NCBI RefSeq assembly: GCF_033118175.1
Contig: NC_083710.1
Coordinates: 36,983,501-37,047,500, forward strand
DNA length: 64,000 nt
Direction: 5' to 3'
Origin: Dama dama
Lineage: Eukaryota > Chordata > Mammalia > Artiodactyla > Cervidae
Shown: piece by piece, positions 37,848 to 49,510 of the stretch
How positions within the stretch are numbered: the first letter of the stretch is position 1
Layout of the letters: every line of letters begins with the position of its first letter
The notes under the pieces: generated by a model
Told to the model about the DNA's origin: nothing
Database searches by the model: none
What the model saw: the letters and a program-made list of their open reading frames with translations, nothing else
Position numbers and translations under genes: made by a program

Positions 37848-37987
37848 CTTCTCGATGATCTCGTAGCACTCCTCCAGCCGCTGAGCGCGATCCTTCAGGA
37901 TGGTGCTGGCTTCCTGGTAGACTTGGAGCCACTCCTCGTAATCCCGCTCAGTGAGGTCGGCGTAAGCCACGCACAGAGTCCGCAAGC
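37848..37987 (-). CDS. ATP8A2: ATP8A2 exon: end of N domain, GLRTLCVAYADL (about residues 611-657)
   Basis: The 140-nt exon has a cttgcag acceptor and a gtaac donor. The donor is somewhat weaker than its neighbours because C replaces G at the fifth intron base. It encodes GLRTLCVAYADLTERDYEEW followed by LQVYQEASTILKDRAQRLEE and CYEIIEK. GLRTL is the conserved N-domain arginine motif, and the rest forms the helices that return to the P domain. The open frames on the plus strand over this exon are shadows. A young L1 in antisense orientation sits only 374 bp upstream of the acceptor. Confidence 0.96.
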
Positions 37988-38361
37988 CTGCAAGACAGCC
38001 CCAGCGTTTCTCAGTGAGGCCAGGCACTGGTGGCAGGCCAGCAGGGGGTTTACCCCCGGGGGACACCGTGCGACCCCACCAGTGAGTGCAAAATTGAGAC
38101 AGACCACCGGCTCTGTAGGGTCACTCTGACTCCACGTTCACACGCTCAAAAGGAGAATTTAAAAGCAATTCTATTTTAATATAAACCAGCTCTTCTACAG
38201 ATGCTGACAGTAGAGAAGAAGCCACAAGAGTGAGCCCTCAGCTGCAGAGCAGGACAAGAGCTGGGTACGACCCACACCCAGGAGCCAGGGCCAGGGAGCA
38301 GGAACGCCTGTCAGACAGCAACAGAGGCCCAGCACGCTACCACGCGAAAGACACAGGCTTC

Positions 38362-39069
38362 ACTATGGAAAACAGTGTGGAGATTTCTTAAAAAACTGGA
38401 AATAGAACTGCCATATGACCCAGCAATCCCACTTCTGGGCATACACACTGAGGAAACCAGATCTGAAAGAGACACATGCACCCCAATGTTCATCGCAGCA
38501 CTGTTTATAATAGCCAGGACATGGAAGCAACCTAGATGCCCATCAGCAGATGAATGGATAAGGAAGCTGTGGTACATATACACTATGGAATATTACTCAG
38601 CCATTAAAAAGAATTCATTTGAACCAGTCCTAATGAGATGGATGAAGCTGGAGCCCATTATACAGAGTGAAGTAAGCCAGAAAGATAAAGAACATTACAG
38701 CATACTAACACATATATATGGAATTTAGAAAGATGGTAACGATAACCCTATATGCAAAACAGAAAAAGAGACACAGAAGTACAGAACAGACTTTTGAACT
38801 CTGTGGGAGAAGGTGAGGGTGGGATGTTTCGAAAGAACAGCATGAATATTATCTATGGTGAAACAGATCACCAGCCCAGGTGGGATGCATGAGACAAGTG
38901 CTCGGGCCTGGTGCACTGGGAAGACCCAGAGGAATCGGGTGGAGAGGGAGGTGGGAGGGGGGATCGGGATGGGGAATGGGTGTAACTCTATGGCTGATTC
39001 ATATCAATGTATGACAAAACCCACTGAAATGTTGTGAAGTAATTAGCCTCCAACTAATAAAAAAAAAAA
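38362..39069 (+). mobile_element. Young 5'-truncated L1 3' end
   Basis: It encodes the final part of ORF2 (from about WRFLKKLEIELPYDPAIPLL to THIYGI and a stop), then 3' UTR and poly-A. The flanking duplication aaagacac(a/g)ggcttc lies at 38347-38361 and 39070-39084. It is antisense to ATP8A2 and ends 374 bp upstream of an exon acceptor. By eye it is about 98% identical to the copy at 25.05-25.75 kb. Confidence 0.93.
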
Positions 39070-39095
39070 AAAGACACGGGCTTCAATCAGCCAGG

Positions 39096-39470
39096 CTGTG
39101 CGTGTACATGGGCATGTGTCCCTGTGTGGGAGTATGTTCCCACGTGTGTGTGTGTGTTCCCATATGTGCATGTGTGTGCGTGTGCATGTGTCCCTGTGTG
39201 GGACTATGTTCCCACGTGTGTGTGTGTGTTCCCATGTGTGCATGTGTGTTCCCATGTGTGCGTGTGTGTTCCCAGGTGTGTTCCCCTATGTCCCCGTGTG
39301 TGTATGTGCCTCTGTATGTGTGTGTGTTCCCATGTGTGCATGTGTCCCTGTGTGGGACTATGTTCCCACGTGTGCATGTGTGTTCCCATGTGTGCATGTG
39401 TCCCTGTGTGAGTGTGTGCCCATGTGTGTGTTCCCCTACATCCCTGTGTGTGCACAGACGTGGGTACACA
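39096..39470 (+). repeat. GT-rich minisatellite with compound units
   Basis: About 370 bp made of variants of gtgtgttcccatgtgtgcat, with a recurring larger unit containing catgtgtccctgtgtggga (near 39113, 39186 and 39338) and tatgttcccacgtgtg. It is open in several frames on both strands because the unit lacks stops, and these frames are not genes. It lies 11 bp beyond the 3' target duplication of a young L1. Confidence 0.93.
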
Positions 39471-39729
39471 TGCCCAGGGGAGCCCAGGGAGATGAGGAAG
39501 CAGAGGCCGGCACTCACGCAAGGGCCCGGTTCTCATGGCACCCATGTGCAGGGGAGCCAGACATCAGTCTGTCTAAGCCCTGCAGAGAACTCCTTTCCTG
39601 TCCTCTGTGGGTTCAGTGGGTTATTCTCACGGGAAGTCAAGGGTAAGCCAGTGTCATAAGGAAAACAACGACAAGGGGAGTTTTCCCAGAAAGGGACTAT
39701 GAACTAGAAGACGATTCTGTGCAGCATCA

Positions 39730-40083
<354 letters not shown>

Positions 40084-40681
40084 CTATAAAACAGGGAAAC
40101 GCTGTAATTGGCACACCCTTAGGCCAGCTGACCCTTCAGCGCCGCAAGCCCAGCTGTGACTTCCTGGTTTCGATCCAGTGCAGGCCTGAGTGGGGAAGGG
40201 GAAGGACAGCTCTGGGCTGGATGCAATCATGAGCTATGGAAAGCAAATCGGCTGTGGGTCCACAAATCTGGGAGGACCCTGGGTGTCAGGAGGATACATA
40301 ATCAGGGACACAAAGGGGCCCATGTTCACCCAGGTTTGTGAAGCTCACAGTGGAGTTTATAATACCCTCTGCAGAAGTGGCAAGCATAAACACACAGCCT
40401 ACACTGTTCAAGTGTAGGGTCTCTTCCTAGAGCTGCCGGACTCCCACCGGGGGGCAGGCACAACCTGCCCGGCACAGAATCCAATTCAGCTGAGAACACA
40501 CAGTATAGACAGTTCATCACCCAGGGATTATTCACGACCTACAAAAGTAGGGCTGGAGGATTGCTGGCTACAGATCATGCAGCAAATATGTAACAAACGG
40601 CACAGTGTTAGGCTTCCCCCAAAGTTTTTAAGAAATCTAGTTTGGTTTGGGGGGAGGCAAGTTGGAAAAAAATTAAATCCT

Positions 40682-40890
40682 ATAATACTTTGGGCACCTG
40701 ATGCAAAGAGCCAGCTCATTAGAAAAGATCCTGATGCCGGGAAAGACTGAGGGCAAGAGCAGAAGGGAACACAGGGGATAAGATGGTTGGATGGCATCAC
40801 TGACTCAAATGATCACCCACAAACTCACTTGAGTTTGGGCAGACTCTGGGAGATGGTGAAGAACAGGGAAGCCTGGTACACTGCAAACCT
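40682..40890 (+). mobile_element. Degraded BovB fragment, plus orientation
   Basis: It contains actttgggcacctgatgcaa, gatggttggatggcatcact and gaacagggaagcctgg, all BovB 3' landmarks, but is older than the other copies and lacks the tail. Confidence 0.75.
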
Positions 40891-41369
40891 AACATAATCT
40901 GGACCTTAATGAATTCACATAGGATGCCTTTAGAATTCACACACATTGCCCACTTTTAAAAACTCTGGTCACAGTGTCCTCAAATACTTCTTCCCACAGT
41001 TGGTAAAGATCAGTAAGGTTTCCAACACATCGTTGATCCTAGTATTATTTCATAGTTCCTGACACAGACTCAAGAACTGAGCTTAATAAAGCTTTCCTTC
41101 AACACATAAGACCACAGTGTTACAGAATGTAGTTTTGTGAGTCAGGCTCATAAACAACAGCATCTTTCCCTAAAAATTTAGATTCTATGACCAGGAGGCA
41201 GAGAGGACAAAAAGCCTGATGTAGGAAGTAACCAGAGGGGACCAGACGTGATGATGGACCACAGATGGACACTGCCTCAAGCCTGCCACACAGCCTCTTT
41301 GGTGAATAAAAACCACAAATACTGAGAGCAACTACTAAAGAAAAAAGACACACCAGAGTCCTTAAAAGA

Positions 41370-41575
41370 TTAAGTCACTTCAGTCGTGTCTGACTCTATG
41401 CGAGCCCATCAACTGTTGTCCCCCACGCTCCTCTGTCCATGGGATTCTCCAGGCAAGAATGCTGGAGTGCATTGCCAAGACCTCCTCCAGGGAAACTTCC
41501 TGACTCAGGGTCCGAACCCACATCTCTTACATCTCCTGCATTGGCAAGGGGCTTCTTTACCACCTGGGAAACCCT
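41370..41575 (-). mobile_element. Bov-tA SINE
   Basis: Minus-strand copy (gtgtctgactctatgcgagc to cctgggaaacc), 300 bp downstream of the KGA exon. Confidence 0.88.
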
Positions 41576-41873
41576 AGAAGATCATAGGTCAACACAAATG
41601 ATTGCATCTGTCACAGCCACAACGCAAGGGTGGAAAACAGCAATCAGAATTCACACGCCAAGGATTCTGGAGGACACAGCCAGCTACTGTTTCTGAAACC
41701 AACCACTGACTGTCCTGGCCACGCTGGCTTGAGCCCCCGTCACGGTCAGAGGGCTTGTACCTCTCATTGAGCTTCGGGAGCCTTTCAACCTGGGTGACCA
41801 TGAGGGGTGCTGAAAATGGCAGGTAAGGGAGAAGCAGGGGTCCCCCACTGTGCAGATACCAGCCAGTACTTAC

Positions 41874-41943
41874 AGCCCCTTTACAGTAGAGTCGAAGCTG
41901 TCCTGAAGGAGTTCGCACTATCACAGACATTCTCTTTCTGTCG
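41874..41943 (-). CDS. ATP8A2: ATP8A2 exon: N domain with the KGA motif (about residues 559-582)
   Basis: The 70-nt exon has a cttacag acceptor and a gtaagt donor. It encodes SDRKRMSVIVRTPSGQLRLY followed by CKGA. RKRMSV and CKGAD (the Asp comes from the next exon) are hallmark N-domain motifs of P-type ATPases. The KGA lysine contacts the nucleotide. The exon ends on a complete codon. Confidence 0.96.
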
Positions 41944-42440
41944 CTGTAAGAGTAAAGACACAAAGGAAAAAAAACTGTCATTGCTGTTTTACAGGATCAC
42001 ATCCTGTGGTTAAACAGTAAGCAGCCCAAGAGGTGGTCTGGCTGCCCCAATCTCCATCTTCCCTACCTTCCTCCTCCAAGTCGAAACTGGTGTGCCTCCT
42101 ACTCTCTTATTTACATATAAGGGACATAAACCTATTCTTTTCCCTACCAGGGAGACTCACTAGCACAGCTCTTGATGGCAGGACAGACAGAAATGGAGAC
42201 CTTGAGTGCCTCCTCTGTGCATCTAATTTTCTTCTGATGATACTCTGTCCATGTACTCTCATTGCACAGCTCAAAAATATCCAGCCACATGCCAAGTAAC
42301 AAAGGGGAAGATTGAATACAAACCCACTTCACTCAAAAGCCTCTCATCCTGCCTTCTTTTGACTGGAGTGGAAAGAGATGATAGATTCTGAGAACCTCGT
42401 GATTTAGCACTGAGGTCCCTCCATGGCTCCTCCCCAGCAA

Positions 42441-42539
42441 CCGCCCCCGCCCCGCCCCCGAGCACGTGCCTCCTTGCACATCTTGCATCAGGACCCGCCC
42501 TCTTCCTCTGATTCTTCTTCTTGCTGATCAGTATATATA
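42441..42539 (+). promoter_or_regulatory. GC box, CACGTG and TATATATA cluster inside an ATP8A2 intron
   Basis: On the plus strand, ccgcccccgccccgccccc (42441-42459) is followed by CACGTG (42463-42468) and tatatata (42532-42539), directly before exon sequence on the other strand. The arrangement resembles a small antisense promoter, but no transcript or open frame supports it. Confidence 0.25.
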
Positions 42540-42567
42540 GAGAGAGTTTAAGAAAAGAGAAACATAC

Positions 42568-42617
42568 CTGGAGAACTCCAGGACGTTCAGGATTCCAAAT
42601 GTCTGTTCCTGTCCCAT
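42568..42617 (-). CDS. ATP8A2: ATP8A2 exon: N domain, MGQEQTFGILNVLEFS (about residues 543-559)
   Basis: This 50-nt exon has a cctctag acceptor and a gtatg donor. It encodes MGQEQTFGILNVLEFS plus two bases of a Ser codon. LNVLEFSSDRKRMSV across the join is the conserved stretch before the KGA loop. The exon is too short to be seen by open-frame length and was found from the expected sequence and phase. Confidence 0.94.
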
Positions 42618-43065
42618 CTAGAGGGGGAAAAAAAAAGCTCTTACCTGAAGTGCAAAGCATTAACATCTCAAAACAACCGACTCCCCACTCACAAACCTCT
42701 CTACACACACCTGCCCCCCTCCCCTCCCCTCCTCCATCCTCATTCTCTCCATCTATTCCCGGTCAGACGACTTCCAACCTGAATGGGTCCCCGCAGTTAG
42801 TCTGGTAGGGTCACAGCGCCCCCTTCTGGGGGAAGCTTCTCATTTCCTTCACCAGGAGTGACCGTCCCACTAGCTAGTGACAAGAGTCACTTCCAAGACA
42901 CACAAATAAAGGACACGAGCTACACAGGTCCATCCCAAACCTGGGGCCAGTTAGGCTCACGAATCCAGAATTTTTCACATTTCGTAGAAGTATATACACA
43001 CTACATCCCACTACATTCCGGGGGGGCTGGGACTGCACCCTGTTACACACACATGGGTTTTCTGC

Positions 43066-43122
43066 AGTATTAGTCGCCCAGTCACGTCCAACTCTTTGTG
43101 ACCCCGTGGACTGTAGCCTGTG
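43066..43122 (-). mobile_element. Bov-tA SINE, short fragment
   Basis: Only about 55 bp of the 3' part (acgtccaactctttgtgacc, gactgtagcctg). Confidence 0.7.
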
Positions 43123-43774
43123 CAGCAAGACATGTGGCTAGCTAAGAGTCACACAGAACAGACGCAGCCCCGTGGCAGTCCCATTAGGTTTTGCTACCAA
43201 ATGTCCACACTCCAAATTCAGGGGAATTCTGAAAACAACTTGGAATATGATATTTTATAAGTTTTGCATGTAAGTAAAAGAATGGACTGCCGCCAGGTCA
43301 GGAACAACATGGACTTATTACACCAAATGGACATGAACTTCACACACATCCATGAGATCCGAGGATGCAGAAAGCTAAGAGCTGTAAAAAGCCATGAGTC
43401 CTCCCCAAACGGAGGGAGGGTGGGGATCTTTAGAGGACTTGCCCACAGACCCTCACCCACCAAGACACTGAGCATGGCCCCTCTCAGCTCATTACAGAAA
43501 ACACCCATCCCACCCACTCACATCCCTACGCCACCCCAAGACCCCTATCCAACCTCATTCCTGATTTAAACCTTTTCTTATCCCCAAATTTTCCCTCTAG
43601 CTCCTTGAGAAGGAAACTCAGAAAAAAATCAAACTCCTTGATCTCAAGGGGGGAAAAAAACCCATATCAAAAAAAAAAAAATTTAAGTGACAACACCATC
43701 CTCTGCTAGCCCCAGAGACCAGAGTCAGAGACCAAGGGCTTCAGAGAGACAGACACAGACCCGCCCCTGAGGAT

Positions 43775-43800
43775 GGGGTTGGGGCGGGGGATGGATAGGG
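43775..43800 (+). other. G-quadruplex motif
   Basis: Four G runs (4, 4, 5 and 3) separated by TT, C and ATGGATA meet the usual G4 pattern. The G-rich strand is the ATP8A2 template strand. Confidence 0.6.
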
Positions 43801-44122
43801 AATTATTCCCAACAACCACAGACCCAGTATCAGGCTTCCCATGTTCTCTCCTGCACGTTATTCCACATCAGCGGGTGGAAGACCATGGGTAGTGCCTTTG
43901 AGAGAGAAAGATGATAGAAATGCAAAAACACAACCCTGAGCCAACAACATAAAAACACACCACACTGAGCCAGCAGAACCACACAACCTGTCAATTCTCA
44001 ACATGCCTAGTTTCTCAGACAACCAGCTCTCCTAATTACAACAGATGTATTATATCTAACAGACAGCCTTCCAGAAAGCAGGTGACCAGGAGCATCCGGC
44101 GGTGCCCGGGGCTGTCACTTAC

Positions 44123-44205
44123 GGCCTCGATGATGACAGAGTATGGCGTTCTGGCTGTGAAGACAAAGCCCAGCTTCCGGGCCCCTTTGACCAAAGCGGC
44201 TTCGT
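44123..44205 (-). CDS. ATP8A2: ATP8A2 exon: N domain, DEAALVKGA block (about residues 515-542)
   Basis: The 83-nt exon has a attgacag acceptor and a gtaagt donor. It encodes DEAALVKGARKLGFVFTART followed by PYSVIIEA. The SPDEAALV sequence spanning this join is the family's ATP-binding N-domain motif, and the Phe in GFVF lies in the adenine pocket region. The exon ends on a complete Ala codon, and the next exon resumes with Met-Gly-Gln-Glu. Confidence 0.96.
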
Positions 44206-44561
44206 CTGTCAATAAGAACAGAGGAGGCATTGACTCGTCTCTAGGAAGGATAGCATTCTGTTCAGCAAGTGTTATTTTTCACATGAAAAAGACCCACACC
44301 AGCGGCAGACACCTGGTCTTCCGTGCAGTAAAGACTGAGGACCTAGAAAGTGCCCACTCACTTCTCGCCCCCTACTAGGGCCCTGAAAGGAGCACCTCCC
44401 TCAGAGGAGAAGCCGTGGGCCTGGAACTAGTCCCCCAAGACACTCTGCAGCCAGCGGGAAACCGGAGACACGCGGCGGAGCTTGGTGGGGCCGGCAACAG
44501 CACCGCAAACGCCCAGGGGTCGGGGAAGGGGGCAACGAGCACCCTGGCCGCGGGGTCTCAC

Positions 44562-44667
44562 CTGGGGAGGAGGCCTGGTAGACGATGCTGTCCCCATCCC
44601 TCTCGGGGACCACGGTGTGGCACACGGCCAGCAGGGTCAGGAACTCCTGGATGCAGGGTGCTGTGGG
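44562..44667 (-). CDS. ATP8A2: ATP8A2 exon: N domain, CHTVVPE block (about residues 480-515)
   Basis: The 106-nt exon follows a tttacag acceptor and ends at a gtgag donor. It encodes PTAPCIQEFLTLLAVCHTVV followed by PERDGDSIVYQASSP and the first base of an Asp codon. The LLAVCHTVVPE and YQASSPDE blocks are conserved in the nucleotide-binding domain of ATP8A flippases. The exon and the 356-nt intron after it are notably GC-rich compared with the surrounding intron sequence. Confidence 0.96.
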
Positions 44668-46326
44668 CTGTAAACAGAGCAGAGGTCAGTGGCTGTCAGG
44701 GCGCCCCTGACCTACTTCAGGGTCAGGCTCAAGGGACCTCCTGCTTAGAATCCAGGGGTTCCCTCCTGCTCCCCCCAGAATAGAGGTCAGGAGCCCGGGT
44801 GTGGACTCCAGGCACCCTTCCATTCACACCTGCTCACCATCCGGCCCATCTCCTGCGGCTCACAACCCCCTACTCCTGGTACCCAGCAAGGTGTTTGATG
44901 TGAATTAAGCCCTTAAACTGTTTCTAAACGAATGAGTCTTATTGGCCAGTTTGCTGTTTGACAGTTTAAATCCTTTGCTGCTGTCACCTGTACTTTCTCC
45001 TTACCCTTCACCATCCCAATGTGAACAGACCATTGCAGCCATCCATCTGCGTTATCACTCTCAACCTAACACACGTTGAGGACGCTTGAGTCCTTTCTCA
45101 GAAAGCAAGTCCTCACAGGTGCTCGTTTCTTTAACATCCTTAATTAACACTCCCCTCCTCCACAGAAGGTTCTTCTGAGATGCCACTCTTCTGCTTAAAG
45201 GACCTCTAGCCAAGTAGCACCATCTACCTCTGAGACCAAAACCCAGGAAAGGACAGTATCAACGTCTGTGATCCTGACACAGAGCACGGCCTTCAGCAGC
45301 ATCCTCTGTGCAGCCTGGACCACCTGGCCAGCATCTCTGGGGCTGAAGCAGGACAGCTGCATCCCAGCCCGGGAGTATGGATGCCTTCCATGCTCACATC
45401 TCAGAACACTGCTGGGAAAATTCTAGCATCAACAAATAGGCACTAACTGAAATATGGTATAGCAGACTTCTTTGCTGAAAATTCAGAGAACGTTTTAAGT
45501 ATATCTATCTCTTCACAAAATTTGGGAAAGATGAAGTTTTAATGTTGCTCGAGTTTACCTAATTTTAAAACTGAATTTTTTTTTTTTTTTTAGAAAAGTC
45601 ATATTAGGTTTAATTTATACTGGTTAAACTGGTTGTAAAATGCTCTGATCACTGAAAAAGTTAGTATTTTTCAGAATAGCCTTTAGAACAAAAATGCATG
45701 TATATGGACCAGCAGTAAATCCTGGTTTGCCACAATAGTTCAGAATGTGACATTACAGTTAAGAATCCAACAGATTAAGATTCTGACTCTCATTTCTCCA
45801 TCTGTTTGCTGGGTAACTTTTGGCCAAGTCAAGTTTTCTATGCAACGCCCCATCATCTCTCTGAGGTGACTCAGGTGCTAAAGGAAATATACTTCAAATG
45901 TCTAGCACATAAGTAGGATGCTATAAATCCTGCATATTACATTTTGTTTCCTAAATGATCCTAACCAAAAGATACTGTAATTACTTTTCAAAATACATGA
46001 CCTCTTAGATTCACAACTATGAAGAAACTGTCTTGCAGAAATCTTACAAAACAACAGAAATCTGAAATGTTAGCGAATTCTACGATCAGATTCATCTTGA
46101 TGTGCTTACTTTATAACTTCACTACATACTTAATTGGGCTTCAAATTAAGTTAAGCAAAGTGTTCTTCACAAACTGATCATTTTCCTAAAGTACTAACAC
46201 CATAGAAGTGAAGCCACTTCTCTTCCCCAAGTTCCAAAACAGCAACTTTCAAGATGCTACATACATACATGAATGCAAGTGCATCATAAAATGTTTAATG
46301 CCCCAGAAATGAATGATGTCCCTTAC

Positions 46327-46402
46327 ATGATGATCCTCAATGTTCTTCAAGAGCCTGGGGTCATCAAAGTCGCAGGAATCACTAGGTGGAGGAGGAATCC
46401 GG
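46327..46402 (-). CDS. ATP8A2: ATP8A2 exon: N-domain entry, proline-rich segment (about residues 454-479)
   Basis: The 76-nt exon has a cttctcag acceptor and a gtaagg donor. It encodes SRIPPPPSDSCDFDDPRLLK followed by NIEDHH. The SDSCDFDDPRLLKNIED core is typical of ATP8A2. Four prolines run together where the human protein, as I remember it, has MPPPC. DHH at the end also differs from human DRH as I recall it. These look like ordinary lineage substitutions in a poorly conserved loop. The exon ends on a complete codon. Confidence 0.94.
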
Positions 46403-46804
46403 CTGAGAAGAGAATAGGAGATATTACTCAGCTCCAAAGTTCCTTTAACTCAAACCTAGGAAAAATCTCTCTTCAGAAAGAACCACACATAAAAAATCTA
46501 TAAATTTATATTAAACTTTTAAAGATTTGAAATATTGTGTATTATTTCAAACCTCAAGACAGTAAATCTCATACCTGACTATAAACAAAATAAGGATGGT
46601 CCCTGACTTACATTGTTTTGACTTAATAATTTTTTAGTCGTGCAAAACTGATAAGCATTCAGTAGAAACCATCTTTCAATCTTTGAATTTTGATCTCTCC
46701 ACAGGCTGGCAACACATGGCACAATCCTCTCTCATGATTCTGGGCAGTGAGTGTAGCCCACCATTACACGGGTGAACAACTAAAACACAACCGTGCTGGA
46801 CCCA

Positions 46805-46935
46805 GACAGTCACACAACAGATGAATTAATAAACAAAATGTGGTATATATATATGGAATATTACTCAGCCTTTCAAAGGAATGAAATTCTGATACATGCT
46901 ACAACATGTGTGTTACAACCTTAAAGATATTATGC
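46805..46935 (+). mobile_element. L1 ORF2/3' fragment
   Basis: A degenerate version of the L1 segment reading roughly tggaatattactcagcc with flanking gaattaataaacaaaatg lies in an ATP8A2 intron. Confidence 0.55.
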
Positions 46936-47168
46936 TGGGAAGTGGGAAGTGAGCAGGACGTATCAGACCGATAGCTGGGTATTTTTGTTAAAAGACCTGT
47001 AGCAGGATTGGACTTCTAAAACCATACTCATGTTTCATTTTTATTCTGGTTCTCTCTTGAAATAACATGCAACTTTTATTTACAAAATAATCAGGTGAGA
47101 AATGCTAATATAAAATTGTTCCAAAGCCTTTCCCACTAAAGTATAAAGAACTGTTAAAATATACTTAC

Positions 47169-47213
47169 GAGAAATCATCTGAGGATGGTTCCCTTGTCAG
47201 TTCTGGAAAATGA
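47169..47213 (-). CDS. ATP8A2: ATP8A2 exon: small 45-nt exon entering the nucleotide-binding domain
   Basis: This short exon (about residues 439-454) has a ctggcag acceptor and a gtaagt donor. It encodes HFPELTREPSSDDF between two split codons (Gly and Ser). This is the variable start of the N domain, and ATP8A1 has a different sequence and length here. It is too short to appear as an open frame of its own. Identification rests on the phase-correct join and on HFPEL and SSDDF, which match ATP8A2. Confidence 0.92.
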
Positions 47214-47399
47214 CTGCCAGAGAGAGAAACAGCGTAGTTACAGAGCTGTGATCAAAAACACAGGTATTCACACAAAGTACAAGCTCTGGCATAGATCATA
47301 CATTAGGCTACTAAACAAGTCTTAGTAAATTTAAGAAAACTGAACTAGCAAGCATCTTTTCCTATCACAAGATATGAAACTGAAACTCAATTACCCCCC

Positions 47400-49510
47400 A
47401 AAAATGGAAGATTCACAAATATGTGATGATTAAACAACATGTGACTGAACAACCAATGGATCAATGAAGAAATCAAACATGAAATCCAAAAATACCTAGA
47501 GACAAATGAAAATACTAAAACTTGCAGAATGCAGCAAAAGCAATTCTGAGAAGTTTATAGCAATAAATGCCTACCTCAAGAAACAAAAATTTCAAACAAC
47601 TTTATACCAAAAATAACTAGAAAAGGAACAAATAAAGTTCAAAGTTGGAAGGAAATAAAGATTAGAGCAAAAATAGATGAAATAGAGACTCAAAAGTCAA
47701 TAGAAAAAAAATCAATGAAATTAAAAGTTGGTTCTTTGAAAAGATCAAGTGAAGAAACCTTTAGCTAGACTCACCAAGAAAGAGAGGACTCAATCAGAAA
47801 TGAAAGAGAAGACATTACAACTGACACTACAGAAATAAAAGTATCACAAAAGACAACTGTGAACAATTAGATGATAACCAATTTGACAACCTAGAAGAAA
47901 CAGATAAATGCCTAGTAACATATAACGTAAACAGAAAATCTGAGTGCACCCATTACTGCTAAAGAAACTGAATCAATAATTTAAAAACTCCCAACAAAAG
48001 TCTGGAACCAGAAGGCTTCACTAGTGAATTCTACCAAACATTCAAAGAAGAATTAATACCAACCATTTTCAAAAAATAGAAGAGGAGGGAACACTTCCAA
48101 ACTCATTTTACAAGGTCAGCATTACCCTGATACCGAATGAAAAAGAACATCACAAGAAAATTACAGGCCAATATCCCTGAATAACAGACACAAAAATCCT
48201 CAGTAAAGTATTAGCAAACCATATTCAACAATACATTAAAAGGGTCATACACAACGATCAAGTGGGATTTATTCTAAGGATGGAAGATCAGTTTAGTATC
48301 TGCAAATCAATATGACAACACCATCCACTTTACCAAAATGAAGAATAAAATCATATAATTGCCTCAATGAAAGAAAGTGAAAGTGAAGGTTGTTCAGTCA
48401 TGTCTGACTCTTTGTGAACCCATGGACTATACAGTCCATGGAATTCTTCAGGCCAGAATACTGGAGTGGGTAGCCTTTCCCTTCTCTAGGGGATCTTCCC
48501 AATCCAAGGATCAAACCCAGGTCTCCCACATTGCAGGTGGATTTTTTACCAGCTGAGCCACAAGGGAAGCCCAGGAATACTGGAGTGGGTAGCCTATCCC
48601 TTCTCCAGTGGATCCTCCCAACCCAGGAATCAAGCTGGGGTTTCCTGCATTGCAGGTAGATTCTTTACAAACTGAGCTATGAGGGAAACCCCAATAGATT
48701 TGCCTCAATAGATGCAGAAAAAAAGCATTTGATAAAATTCAAAATTCACATATAATGAAAAAAAACTCTCAGAAAAATGGGTATAGAAGGAATGTACCCC
48801 AGTATAATATAGTCCATATAATATATGACAAATCCAAGGCTAATATCATACTCAACAGTGAAAAGCTGAAAGCTTTTCCTCTAAGATCAGGAATAAAACA
48901 AAGATGCCCACTCTTACTATTTTTTTTCTCAACATAGTATTAGAAGTCCTGGCCACAGCAATTAGGCAAGAAAAAGAAGTAAAAGGTATCCAAATAGAAA
49001 AGGAAGAAACAAAACTGTCACTATTTATAGATGATATGATTTTATATATAGAAAACTCTAAAAGATTCCACCAAAAATCTGCTAGAACTAACAAATTCAG
49101 TGAAGTTGCAAGATACAAAATCAATATACAAAAGTCTGCTGCATTTCTATACATTAGTAAAGAACTATCAGAAGGAGAAATTAAGAACACAATTCCACTT
49201 ATACTTGCATCAAAAAGAAGAAAATACCTAGGAATAAATTCAACCAAAGGAATGAAAGAGCATATACTGAAAAGTGTAATACATTACTGAAAGAAATTCA
49301 GCAACACAAATGAATGGAAAGACATTCTGTGCTCATGGATTGGAAGAATTAATGTTGAAATGTCTATACTACCCAAAGAAATCCACAGACCAAATGCAAT
49401 CAATATCAAAATTCCAAAGGCATTTTTCACAGAAATAAAACAATTCTAAAATTTATACAGACTCACAAAACCTTGAGAAATAAGAACATAGCCAAATGCA
49501 TTATGCTCCT
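47400..49510 (+). mobile_element. Older L1 ORF2 segment split by SINEs
   Basis: Degenerate L1 ORF2 reads through 47400-48380 and 48695-49510, interrupted by tandem Bov-tA at about 48383-48692. The best-preserved frame (48904-49290) carries reverse-transcriptase sequence with FIDDMILYIENS, the catalytic F-x-DD motif, then EVARYKINIQKSAAFLYIS. Stops and shifts elsewhere show it is dead. It fills most of the intron between the DKTGT exon and the 45-nt exon. Confidence 0.85.
48383..48692 (-). mobile_element. Tandem Bov-tA SINEs
   Basis: A full minus-strand copy (48383-48572) is followed by the 5' half of another (48573-48692). Both end in a head of the aagggaagccc type, and both lie inside the L1 at 47.4-49.5 kb. 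Confidence 0.88.

Noticed and set aside
37809..38129. 106-codon plus-strand frame
   Set aside because: Antisense shadow of the ATP8A2 exon at 37848-37987.
39083..39659. Long open frames on both strands (up to about 185 codons)
   Set aside because: They arise from a stop-free GT-rich repeat that is open in several frames at once. The predicted proteins are only repeat translations.
46327..46402. Proline run in ATP8A2 as a functional novelty
   Set aside because: The position is variable among P4-ATPases, and the difference from human is from memory only.
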